A DNA stretch of 64,000 bases. Source: Pomphorhynchus laevis (taxonomy: Eukaryota > Acanthocephala > Palaeacanthocephala > Echinorhynchida > Pomphorhynchidae). Shown one piece after another: positions 1 through 8,892 of this stretch (positions within the stretch are counted from its first letter, which is position 1; every line of letters begins with the position of its first letter). The translations under genes were made by a program, and so were the position numbers. The notes below the pieces were generated by a model. It did not search any database. It was not told where the DNA came from and saw nothing but the letters and a program-made list of their open reading frames with translations. The stretch spans positions 26,833 to 90,832 of the forward strand of contig WNNJ02002869.1 of the NCBI GenBank assembly GCA_012934845.2, read 5' to 3'.

Positions 1-415
1 ATACCGGGTAATTCCGCTTATCCACCGCAGCATTTTCGTCTCTATGACCGCAAAGCGTCGTTACGCTGCCTTGGTAATAGGCAAGCACTCTGTGACGTAC
101 ATAGCCACAGGGCGAATGATTGAGCGGTAGATCTTTGATTTCAGGTGATCCTTGATGCGATGGTCACATAAAACACCTGTCGTCGCTCGCCATTTTGTCC
201 ACGCTGAGCTTATTCGTGCATTGACTTCATAAGTCACGTCGCCGCTTGCCGAGAGTATGGTTCCGAGGTACTTGAACCGGTCCGTACGTCTCAGGTCAAA
301 GCCATTAATATTGATGGTGCCACTTTCATGTGGGTCTGTTGTGTGGTATTCGGTCTTGTCTAGATTAAGTCGTAGTCCGTATTGTGCGAGTCGGTTATTA
401 ATAATAATTAAAAAT
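1..415 (-). mobile_element. RTE-type LINE fragment, late reverse transcriptase region
   Basis: Minus-strand translation gives the late RT and thumb region of an RTE-clade LINE: GLRLNLDKTEYHTTDP, then INGFDLRRTDRFKYLG, SAWTKWRATTGVLCD and METKMLRW-like text near the left edge. This is the usual order in RTE proteins (loop after the catalytic DD box, a conserved FKYLG strand, then the connection domain). The fragment runs off the left edge. On the minus strand its upstream end, at about 415, lacks the catalytic core, so it is incomplete. An in-frame stop lies shortly after the ITKAA stretch. A second copy of the family, including the catalytic box, is at 25290-26160. Confidence 0.8.
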
Positions 416-1137
416 TATTATTAATTGTCAACAACATTACGAGCACGGCTCAAACTTTAAATTAAAAGTTTAAAAGGTTAAGCTAAAAGTTTATTATATT
501 TTGCTGTATATGCATTAATACATGCATTCTAATGATATTGAATAAAAATAATAAAAAATATTTAATTAAAATTACTTACATTAAATTTTGTTTTTAAAAT
601 TTGATGTGTAATTCCAACATTCCATTGCATTTGAGCAATGAACATAATGAAACTCTGTTTACGAAAATTCTAATAAATTGGTAGACCATAATATTCTTAC
701 CTAACTTTCTTAAGTTAGGTAAGAATCTTATGGTCCATCACAAGTGCTAAATCGTTCAAGAAACGAAATTTAAATTGTTATTAATAAAATCATTATCATG
801 TACCACCCACATTCGACTTATACACATTTGTTAGTTGCAAAAAAAAATAAAAAATGATGCTGAATGCAAATACATTTATCTAAGCTAAAACACCGATAAT
901 TTCCAATTGGCATTAAACAATCAGTAGAAAATGTTTTCTAAATTTTCAATGTAATTTGGTTGCATTGACTTATTCGACTAAGCGTGCAAAATACCTCAAG
1001 GAAATTCTTGAATCAATACCGCATTTAGTTACATAACAATTTTGATGATTGCTAAAACGACATCTTAGCAAATAAAATGCTAGCAACCTAAATTTTTAGC
1101 ATTGCAATATAACTGCGGTTATAACATTAGTACATTA
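416..1137. other. AT-rich stretch without recognisable gene
   Basis: No coding signal is seen on either strand. The stretch is AT-rich with short homopolymer runs. It contains the palindrome listed at 684-736. Confidence 0.6.
684..736. repeat. Palindrome, short foldback
   Basis: An inverted repeat of about 24 bp per arm with a loop of a few bases: GACCATAATATTCTTACC on the left is matched by GGTAAGAATCTTATGGTC on the right, with AACTT/AAGTT next to the loop. It may be a tiny MITE-like foldback; no target duplication could be assigned. Confidence 0.7.
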
Positions 1138-1149
1138 TTAGAACAATAA

Positions 1150-1578
1150 ACTTAAACGTATCCTGAAGAAAGCTAGGTGGGCTCTGAAACGGGCCCAGCA
1201 TCTGTCATTGAATGGGATAACCCAAGTGCGCCTCTGGGGTACTTGGGCTATCTCGGGATTAGTCTTCTTCTCACGAGGACGTCCCCCAGAACAAAGACTA
1301 AGGTTTCTCAAGCTCCTCATCTCGAGATTACCAACCATAGTCCGCCTTGACTGGACTCTTAGGTGTGTGAGAGACCCCGAATGGTTCAGTCAGAGGGCGG
1401 CGCGCTGGTGCGGCCGAGGGGCTCAGATCCCTCTGGACCTGAGGCCGTGAATATAAGTTGAAGATTTCAAAATACACGTCGTGAACAGTTTCTATTTTAA
1501 GTTGTCTTTTGCATGTTTTTTTTGTTTCTTAAGTTTTTATCAGTTATATAGTTATTAATAAAACCCTTACTTACTTAC
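1150..1578 (+). mobile_element. 5'-truncated non-LTR retroposon with TTAC tail
   Basis: A GC-rich block (about 1165-1450) in AT-rich surroundings ends in tandem TTAC repeats at its right end, as microsatellite-tailed LINEs or their non-autonomous relatives do. The 12-bp sequence TTAGAACAATAA occurs exactly at 1138-1149 and 1579-1590 and is a clear target-site duplication. An 80-codon open stretch (1208-1450, plus strand) reads like the C-terminal tail of a LINE protein but I do not recognise the family. The short length means a 5'-truncated copy or a SINE-like element. Confidence 0.75.
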
Positions 1579-1603
1579 TTAGAACAATAACATTAGTACA
1601 TTA

Positions 1604-1650
1604 TTTCACAAATTTTTGACTATATTGCGATAATCTTTTCAAGTGTTATA
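1604..1650 (-). repeat. Penelope-type terminal motif, decayed
   Basis: On the minus strand: CACTTGAAAAG-like, then a hairpin stem ending in GTC or similar, then AAAAATTTGTG. It matches the better preserved copies at 19629-19671 and 44955-44998, where a GACTATT/AATAGTC stem is followed directly by GAAA. That layout is typical of PLE ends carrying a hammerhead-derived motif. The rest of 1591-1937 shows nothing I can name. Confidence 0.5.
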
Positions 1651-1940
1651 AAATGACTGTATTACACCAGTTCTTTTATAAAAGAAGTGTATTACACCCT
1701 TTTAATTGTAAGAAAATGTACAACATTTAATTCTTTTAGAGTAGCTTGCCACGATATCACACAGCTACATACCCCTCGTCTAATTAACCATGTGACACTG
1801 GAATATAAATACCAAATGTACAACTCTTACAATCGTGCAAGCGTCTGCATCTCTCAAACTCAAAAAATTAGCGACGAGCCACACTAACGACCTATAAATA
1901 AAAAATTTATATTTTTATAAGCTATATATTTTACCAAAGT

Positions 1941-2256
1941 GAGTGAGACCATTCCGCGTGAAATACGTTATTATCATTGAAGCCAGACTCGGAAGAACGA
2001 CGATAACAGTAGCAAGTACTGTTTCGTCATCACAATGACTCATCAGTGCCAGATCCCTGTCACTACTGGATGCAGAGGACTGGCAGACGGCACACGAGTC
2101 ATGTGTATGAAGTACCAGAAAGATTTCTGGTAATTTCACATTGAGTTCTAAATCAGCACTAATGCTTCACCAAATAGGATCATTAGCAAAAGCACTGGCA
2201 AATGCCAGCGCAGGTCTCTTGAATATCGGCTAACTTAAATCATAAATCTCAAAAGA
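1941..2256 (-). repeat. 316-bp tandem repeat, unit 1 (retrozyme-like)
   Basis: The first of two direct repeats whose equivalent start points (GAGTGAGACCATTCCGCG) are 316 bp apart. The unit is GC-richer than its surroundings, has no open frame, and contains a hammerhead-like motif on the minus strand (2016-2093). The period lies in the range described for animal retrozymes, which are small non-autonomous circular-RNA retroelements propagated as tandem repeats with hammerheads. Unit 2 follows directly and an inverted third partial unit follows that. Confidence 0.75.
2016..2093 (-). ncRNA. Hammerhead ribozyme, type III layout, one mismatch in stem III
   Basis: Read on the minus strand: GTGCCGT, then cleavage triplet GTC, stem I TGCCAG closed by CTGGCA around a 27-nt loop, core CTGATGA, stem II GTCAT/ATGAC with a TGTG loop, core GAA, then ACAGTAC closing stem III. 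Every invariant core base is present. Stem III has one C-A mismatch, absent from the copy at 2332-2412. Expected cleavage lies on the minus strand after the base complementary to position 2086. Confidence 0.82.
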
Positions 2257-2522
2257 GAGTGAGACCATTCCGCGTGAAATACGTTATTTTCATTTAAGCC
2301 AGACGCGGAAGAACGACGATAACAGTAGCAAGTACCGTTTCGTCATCACAATGACTCATCAGTGCCAGATCCCTCCCACCACTGGATGCAGAGGAGGACT
2401 GGCAGACGGCACATGAGTCATGTATATGAAGTACCAAAAAGATTTCTGATGATTTCACATTGAGTGCTAAATCAGCACCATTGCTTCACCAAATAGGATC
2501 ATTAGCAAAAGCACCGGCAAAA
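2257..2522 (-). repeat. 316-bp tandem repeat, unit 2 (retrozyme-like)
   Basis: Second direct copy of the unit, about 90 percent identical to unit 1 by eye and cut short at about 2522, where the sequence flips into an inverted partial copy. It carries the best preserved hammerhead (2332-2412). Confidence 0.75.
2332..2412 (-). ncRNA. Complete type III hammerhead ribozyme
   Basis: On the minus strand stem III is open: GTGCCGT (2406-2412) pairs with ACGGTAC (2332-2338), 7 bp with one G-U. The cleavage triplet is GUC (C17 at 2405). Stem I is TGCCAG (2399-2404) with CTGGCA (2363-2368), 6 bp around a roughly 30-nt loop. The core CTGATGA is at 2356-2362. Stem II is GTCAT/ATGAC (2342-2355) with a 4-nt loop, then GAA (2339-2341). 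All catalytic core nucleotides match the hammerhead consensus. The expected product ends are a 2',3'-cyclic phosphate after position 2405 and a 5'-hydroxyl at 2404. Confidence 0.92.
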
Positions 2523-2524
2523 GC

Positions 2525-2645
2525 TGCCAGTCTTCCTTTGCATCCAGTAGTGGGAGGGATCTGGCACTGATGAGTCATTGTAATGACAAAACGGTACTTG
2601 CTACCGTTATCGTCGTTCTTCAGCGTCTGGCTTCAATGATAATAA
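2525..2645 (+). repeat. Inverted partial third unit with broken hammerhead
   Basis: Plus-strand copy of the same repeat: TGCCAG (2525-2530), CTGGCA, CTGATGA (2567-2573), GTCAT/ATGAC, then AAAA where GAAA is expected, then ACGGTAC. The upstream half of stem III and the GUC triplet are missing, so self-cleavage is not expected. Because it is inverted relative to unit 2, a read-through RNA would fold into a long hairpin. Confidence 0.8.
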
Positions 2646-2744
2646 CTATATATTTTTATAACTTTATAAATTAATAATAATTAATTAACTACTAATTAAT
2701 TAGTAGAGCGTGGTGTATTCATCCCATTTGTCGCCTCAACGTAG

Positions 2745-2945
2745 GGATGATTGGGAAAACAGAGCTTGCATCTCCTAAAGATTTTAGCTGGTGCCGTCTC
2801 AAATCGCCACAGCACTGATTATGCAGAAACACTTATGTCCATCAAGATAAGGGTATCTCTTGAACTAGCTCGTGCCTCTTCAGCTTGCTTACGAGCTCAT
2901 CGGACGAGTAGAGACGCATTCAAACAAGTTTCAAATTTTCGTTTA
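2745..2945 (+). mobile_element. Remnant of a single-ORF retroelement, C-terminal domain (G-like)
   Basis: Plus-strand text LAGAVSNRHSTDYAETLM, IRVSLELARASSACLRAHR lines up with the C-terminal end of the G element at 27037-27219 (FATKASDKHRSEFSCV, LRTKIGIALARSISQYFRA). Spacing of the Leu-Ala-Arg and arginine-rich positions is the same. No RT region remains. It is read as a decayed fragment; the family assignment rests on this internal match only. Confidence 0.5.
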
Positions 2946-3140
2946 TGTATTAACAGAGTCTTTCCTTTAATTAAATTAGTAATTAATTAATAATAATTAA
3001 TTAATATAATAATTTTTAATTTCTTTTAAATTTGCGTTCGGAGAGATTGTTGACTCTTTCTACGAGAAAAATAAGAAAAATCTAATTAGAAAAATCCTCT
3101 TTAGAAAACCGGAAAAGGCAAATCGCATTAATAGAAATTC

Positions 3141-3640
3141 AAAAATCAAATCAGCTAACTGAGTCTACGTATTTAATATAATTATAAACTAAACAAAACA
3201 TAATAATGCTAAATCAAAATTTAATAATTAAATAATAAAATTAATAATTGTTTTTAGATTTTCTATAATTTAAATCAAGTTAAAAAAAATAAAAAATAAA
3301 ATTTAAAATAAACGTCATTTTTATGAATTGACTAATAAATAACAGACGTTGTATCAGAATAAGAATTAGAGGTCATCAGGAGGAACTGCTATGCTATCAG
3401 GTTTCGGCCCCTAACTCCTCTACCCAACATAGCAGCGGGGACAAATACATGCTAATGATGTATTTCCTCTGAAATAACTATCTAGTATCTTATTCTAATA
3501 CAAAGTATATTATTTATTATCCATCCATAAAAATTTGCCACTTAAGAGTTTAAATTTATTCTTTATATTATTGTGTTGATTTATATATTTTACTATTTTC
3601 TACTTGATGGTTTTTTTCTGATTTTATTAATCTTTATGAT
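3141..3640 (-). mobile_element. Nuclease-less PLE, 3' end and terminal region
   Basis: On the minus strand it holds the last codons of the PLE frame, decayed, then the 3' region with the conserved structured segment (3368-3472), then the terminal AT-rich stretch ending GACTCAGTTAGCTGATTT. The same series of blocks follows the intact PLE frame at 49965-52073, which fixes identity and orientation. Confidence 0.8.
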
Positions 3641-3713
3641 ATCATCATTATGTATTTATATTATTATTTTAAAGTAACATCGAGCTATTTTTTTTTATTT
3701 TTGGAGCAAATCA

Positions 3714-4000
3714 AATCAGCTAACTGAGTCTACGTATTTAATATAATTATAAAATAAACAAAACAAAATAATGCTAAATCAAAATTTAATAATTAAATAA
3801 TAAAATTAATAATTGTTTTAAGATTTTTTATAATTTAAATCAAGTTAAAATAAAAAATTGAAATGTAAAAACATTTTTATGAATTGACTAATAAATAACA
3901 GACGTTGTATCATAATAAGGTTAAGAGGTCATCAAGAGGAACTGATATGTTCCTCCTGATGAGGCACATCTTATATTTCTAGGAGAAAGAGCCAACTAAT
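3714..4000 (-). mobile_element. Nuclease-less PLE terminal region, partial
   Basis: A second, directly repeated copy of the PLE terminal block next to 3141-3640. It is cut within the structured segment near 3960, so only one half of the fold remains. Together the two copies form the head-to-tail arrangement common at PLE ends. Confidence 0.7.
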
Positions 4001-4084
4001 AATTTTTAATTTAGTATCATAATTACTATAGTGTTTTTGATTATGGCGTGTATCCATTGATAATAAAGAAAAATAAATTATTTA

Positions 4085-4165
4085 TTCTTTCAAAATTTTG
4101 GACTATTGCGATAGTCCTCTTCAAGTGTTAAAAAAGGCTATCGCAATAGTCGAAGATTTGTAAAA
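4085..4165. repeat. Inverted pair of Penelope-type stem-GAAA motifs
   Basis: A minus-strand copy (GACTATTGCGATAGTC with flanking CAAGTG) is followed at once by a plus-strand half (GGCTATCGCAATAGTCGAAGATTTG), giving a hairpin. It belongs to the PLE terminal motif family also seen at 19629 and 44955. Confidence 0.55.
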
Positions 4166-4174
4166 AAAAACTAT

Positions 4175-6140
4175 TTTTATGGATATCGCTACAATCAAAA
4201 AATTGCAGTGTCGAATGCACCACCAGTAATGCATAATTTTTCTTTTATGAAAACGTTTAAATGTTCGAATTAAGAATTCAAATTTGTACTTAATGCAAAG
4301 GCGCTAATTATTACATTTATATGACATTAACCGAGTGATTAAAACGAACTAATATGTATTAGATTAAATAAACTCGATAAAAGTTCTAATGACTACACAA
4401 AGTCATTAAAAGTCCAATAAAATCCACAATGAGTTTTAAAAGTTAGACATTTGATTATATTTAGGATACAATGATTACTTATTATGTAATTGGGCAAAAC
4501 GTGACGAATGTAGTGTAACCTCACTCCAGTCGAATTCTGGTATGTTTCTTAGTCTAAAAAGTAACATCGTTTTCTTAAGGTTATAGGCTAAAGTCCGCAA
4601 GTTGTGATTTGTCTTCAAATGCACTTAAACTCGTAAAGAATACTATACAAAAAGCTGAAGAAAATCTTATGCACTAATTTGCTTTGATATATTTAGAAAA
4701 AAGAGGTGTCATGTTTAAAGTTAAATGTCTCAAGTAATTCAAATCGTAAATTATGGAAATACATGGCAATTATCATCGTCACAGTTCACGTGTTTCTAAT
4801 AGGATTTATATTATATAATTTTTCCATTTTTGCATCTAATAAATAATGACTTATTTGTAACTTTTCAATAAAACCAAAAAACATCATTTTTTACTAAACA
4901 ATAAAAGTAATAATATCACTTGTTTCAACTGGTGATATATACTTATATTATATTTTTTTGTATATTACCGATGTTATATCTGAGAACTATTTTGAAATAA
5001 AGTTTGCAAATCAATACTTTTGAACGTAGAAACACAAATAAGATATTCTTATTACACTAAGCCAAAGTAGACAAATTTAATTGCTAGCTGTTTAATTGTG
5101 TCTGAAAAATATGAGTCGGCATGGATGATATCACACCCAACAGGCTTCTTTCAACCGAGAATAAATAGTCCATATTTTCGTTATGCAATCTGTCTACAGT
5201 ACGACCACAACCCGAAGTACTGCAAAGCTCGTTGTGGATGCGGATCTGTCATCGATACATTGCATGCATTATTGTGAGGGATTGACATCACTATAATTAC
5301 CAGACACGACAAAACATAATATTATTGAAGTGAGATGAAAGGAATTTGTAAGGAGGTAAATATCGAACTACAACTAAGACCTGTTACGAAAAAGTACCAC
5401 TTTGATCATGAAAGTTATAGAAATGCTAACTCAAAATCATAGGGATTTTGAGTTAGCATTTCTGACAGTGATTTTTTTTGAGTTGGCATGTATAGGAATT
5501 TTTTTGGAGAAATGATGCGTTCATTTCTAGACATGTTCATATTTAATGCGCTTGCATCACCTTACGCTCAGGAAGCACTAGCAAATATACACATAAAACG
5601 TTCATATAGAAAAAAAATGAGCTTGCGGTTTTGATACTACATTTACATCATGAGTAGAAATTGAACCTAACGCGGATAAACTTTTTAAATGTTTACAGAT
5701 CTTAAAGAAATATGGGAGAAAATATCATTCACATTCAACTAATATAAGTATTGCAATAGCTAAAGCCAGTTCATTGTGCATAAGGCAAAAATAATGCTAA
5801 TTTCGAGCAAATTCGAAACATTTGAAAGGAATATAGATAGAAAAATATAAAATTTTGACAAAACAAACTTCAGGTATATTTTAGGAACCCTTCGATATAT
5901 AACATGTTGAACTTCAATTTTGAAATTATTATAAAATGACTTAAAATATAAATTATATATTCTCAGATTAGTAATCTATTGGCATAAAATGTAAAATGTA
6001 AATCCACTTAAAAAGCTAACATTAATACAATTAATAAATGTAATTCTGTAAAATGCAAGCCACAGTAAAAATGAACTTAATTGACAATTTATAACAAAAT
6101 TTCATACATTTAATATAACCCATATACGTAATTTTGTAAG
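4175..6140. other. AT-rich stretch, little recognisable
   Basis: No gene is supported. At 5428-5463 there is a hairpin with arms AGAAATGCTAACTCAAAA and its complement. At about 5120-5275, plus strand, the text CKARCGCGSVIDTLHALL resembles the cysteine-histidine motif in the C-terminal half of F/G/H-type retroelement proteins, but it is too short to assign with confidence. Confidence 0.5.
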
Positions 6141-6144
6141 CAAA

Positions 6145-6420
6145 GCAAATCAGCTAACCGAGTTAACGCATTAAATATTATTAATATTAAAAAAATAACG
6201 TTAAATCAAAATTTAATAATTAAATAATAAATAAATATAAATAACAAATAATTGCTATAAGATTTCATACAATTTATATTGTATAAATTGTATAATTTAT
6301 ACAATTTATACAATTCACGTTAAAAAAATGAATTTTATAAAAAAATAATTTTATAAAAAGATGAATTTTATACAAAAGAAAAACGTGAATTTTATACAAT
6401 TCACGTTAAAAAAAGCTTGA
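6145..6420 (-). mobile_element. Decayed PLE terminal region
   Basis: It starts with the AAATCAGCTAAC block and the AAATCAAAATTTAATAATTA stretch seen in the better PLE ends, then breaks up into low-complexity TTATACAATT/AATTGTATAA inverted repeats. The structured segment is missing. Confidence 0.55.
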
Positions 6421-6640
6421 GATAAATAATATACAATTACAGTTCAGATCGCTACGCTCGCGGAAAAATCTGTATTAATTAGGAGTTTAAACTATCTTGT
6501 TATACATATTAACTACTTACAAAGAACCTAAATTGGAAGAACCTAAACCTAAAAACCTATACCAGAAGAACCTACACAATCTTTATTGAAATCTACACAA
6601 GATACTTTACTCTGATAAAGTCTGAATATACATACATATA

Positions 6641-7801
6641 ATGGTCAAACAGAGGAAGACTACAAAGCGAGGTGATGCTGCCAAGTTCGTGGATTATCAG
6701 GTTCGGTGTTCAAGTGAAGATTGTCATGTGTGGACAAGTGTTTCAGTTCCCGGGGAAAAGAAAACAGCTCTGTCTAATGCATCTTTCTACTGCGGGTACT
6801 GCTGCGCATCTTTGATAAATGATTTGAAGACGGAATCTACCCCCTTGGTTGTCGGTCAGTCGAGTTGTAATTCTCTTGGACCCATATCAGATCCACCAAT
6901 TCCAAAAAGCATAAGTGCCGGTCAAAGTAAGGAAGTTCTTATTTCCAAATCTACTAAGAATGTTGAAAATTTCAGTCATTGTGATGGAAGCTATTCTAAC
7001 TCTATATATCCCTCGTCAAGTCTTAACTCTATATATCCCTCCTCAAGTCTTGCAAATAATCCAATGAATATAGATTTAACTGTAGAGGGTGAGACTGTAG
7101 CCATGGATGTTCCAGTGCATTTACCTGATGTTACTAATGATGAAAATACATATTGTCAGGTTTTGAATCATGGTCATATGTCTGATAATGGGACTGTCAA
7201 AAAGAAGGAACAAGCGTCAACGATAAGTCAACATACACTATCCGCAGTGTCACGTGACAGTCTCGAATTGCAAATTGGTAATAATAGGAAACACACCGCT
7301 GATCGATGTAGATCTGTTATTCTGGCCAATGTAAGAGAATCTTTATTTGAGAACGCACAAGTACGTCTTAACGAGGACGTCCAGAGTGTGAGATTTATAT
7401 TGACGCAGGTACTTGGTTCTTGCAATGTGGATATTGTCAAACGTGTTAAACTCGTTGCATTATTTCGACTGGGTAAGCGTGATACACTTAGTAATAGGCC
7501 GCGTTTACTCAAGGCCGTATTTAGAGAGCAGTCGCATGCTGAGTTAATTCTTCGGAATTCATATCGTTTAAAAGGATCCCATGTTAGTCTCTTAAAAGAT
7601 CTTGACGCTCTTCAAAGGGAGAAATTGTCTCAAGCTAAGAAAGAACTTGCATCTCGTGTTGCACTTGGTGAGAGCAATCTATGTGTGCAAAATTTTCAAG
7701 TAGTGAGGCGACGCATTCGAATCAGTTGGTCCCCACTAGATGTATCGCCTCTCATGAATGTGGAGGGTTTTGGCAAGGTCTTACAGCATATAAGTGCCTA
7801 G
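6641..7801 (+). CDS. LINE A ORF1, zinc-binding/RNA-binding protein
   Basis: 386 codons, uninterrupted. Residues about 20-65 carry a cysteine cluster (VRCSSEDC, then FYCGYCCASL) that looks like a small zinc-binding fold. The middle is low complexity, with a short internal duplication of NSIYPSSSL. Residues about 220-386 resemble the C-terminal half of CR1-type ORF1 proteins: a fold with LLKAVFREQSHAELIL, LKDLDALQREKL and NFQVVRRRIRISW. Such proteins bind the element's RNA during retrotransposition. The first ATG is preceded by several hundred bases without other long frames. The end overlaps ORF2 by 121 bp in another frame. The same YCGYC cysteine motif occurs in ORF1 of the unrelated LINE C. 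Confidence 0.8.
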   Translation: MVKQRKTTKRGDAAKFVDYQVRCSSEDCHVWTSVSVPGEKKTALSNASFYCGYCCASLINDLKTESTPLVVGQSSCNSLGPISDPPIPKSISAGQSKEVLISKSTKNVENFSHCDGSYSNSIYPSSSLNSIYPSSSLANNPMNIDLTVEGETVAMDVPVHLPDVTNDENTYCQVLNHGHMSDNGTVKKKEQASTISQHTLSAVSRDSLELQIGNNRKHTADRCRSVILANVRESLFENAQVRLNEDVQSVRFILTQVLGSCNVDIVKRVKLVALFRLGKRDTLSNRPRLLKAVFREQSHAELILRNSYRLKGSHVSLLKDLDALQREKLSQAKKELASRVALGESNLCVQNFQVVRRRIRISWSPLDVSPLMNVEGFGKVLQHISA

Positions 7802-8816
7802 CTGATTTGGGATCTGAAGTGTGTCAGATTGCTAGAGATGATATTATTACTCGCACTGGTGTGAATAAAAGTCATAGTATATTTTATTGTAATGTTCGGA
7901 GCTTGTTACAGAAAGTCGATGAGCTAAAGTTTAGGATCGAGTCTGTTAATCCAATTATAGTTGGTATTACAGAATCTTGGCTTAATTGTGATGTATCCGA
8001 TGCTGAGGTATCCATCCCAGGCTATTCTTTGTTCCGTAGTGATCGGATAGGGGGTAGGGGTGGTGGCGTAGCTCTCTTTATGAGAGACGAAGTTAAGGTG
8101 CGCGTTTTGAGTAAGTCGTCTATTGATAGAGTTGAGAGTTTGTGGTGTCAGGTGAAGTTTGATAACAGCTCACCCATCATACTGGGTCTTGTGTATCGTG
8201 CTCCTAAGGCAATATCTAAGAAACTCATCGAAGAGATAGAGTTGTATACTCGAGGAGATTGTGATACTGTGATAATTGGGAATCTGAATATGCCAGATGT
8301 TAAATGGACTTCGAATACGGTTCTTCCTACTTGTGATAGTGAATCTTGTGACCTTATGGAGTGTTTTGCTTATTGTGGTCTTGCTCAATTTGTTGATTTA
8401 CATACTCGCTTTTCAAGTTGTAGTTCTTCCCTGCCTGATCTTTGCCTATCGACAAACAGTCAATTAATCAGTAGTATCTAATATGATTCTCCTGTATGTT
8501 TGTCTGATCACTGTGTAGTTAAAGTTTTGCTTAATATACAAATGAGGGTGTTTCATCATGCTCGGTACAAACGTCAGATTAATGTTTTTCGGGCGAACTA
8601 TGATGTTATTACATCAAAGCTGCATAGAGTAAGTTGGCCTGATCCGGCTGTTGTCGGAGTTGACGAGGCCTGGGATCATTTTCGCGTGACGCTTTATTCT
8701 CTAATGGTAAAATTCTCACCTTTGAAGTCTAAGACTAGTCGGAAAAGCGCTCGTTGGTTTGATACTGAGCTGGCTACTGCGATGAAGGCTCGTGACTTCA
8801 GTTTCAAATGCTTTAA
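7559..8816 (+). repeat. Left 1258-bp direct repeat around LINE B
   Basis: Identical in length to 11420-12677, with about 20 substitutions by eye, 15 of them between 8150 and 8520. It begins at TCATATCG and ends at GCTTTAA directly next to the LINE B tail. Confidence 0.85.
7681..8816 (+). pseudogene. LINE A ORF2, endonuclease part, left copy
   Basis: An AP-endonuclease domain of the exonuclease-endonuclease-phosphatase fold: FYCNVRSLLQKVDELKF, VGITESWLN, GGGVALFMRD, GLVYRAP, then GNLNMPDVKW where the family usually has G-D-(F/L)-N, and LSDHCVVKVLL. The reading frame opens inside ORF1 at 7681. An in-frame TAA follows SISSI near 8479, and the frame is then cut at 8816 by LINE B. Against the right copy, the D-to-N change in the GDLN motif suggests this left copy is the more degraded. 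Confidence 0.8.
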
Positions 8817-8892
8817 AAAAAAGATTTATTTTAACGTGGCAAATGCGTGCCAGCGCACGCTTACATGACCACAACAAAAACAAAACTGTGAA

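Noticed and set aside
1208-1450. 80-codon frame as a host gene
   Set aside because: It sits inside a retroposon bounded by a 12-bp target duplication and a TTAC tail.
7559-8816. Two independent LINE A insertions side by side
   Set aside because: Possible but less economical: the right copy begins exactly at the B border and both repeats have identical length and ends, while A continues past both. Kept only as an alternative to a long target duplication.
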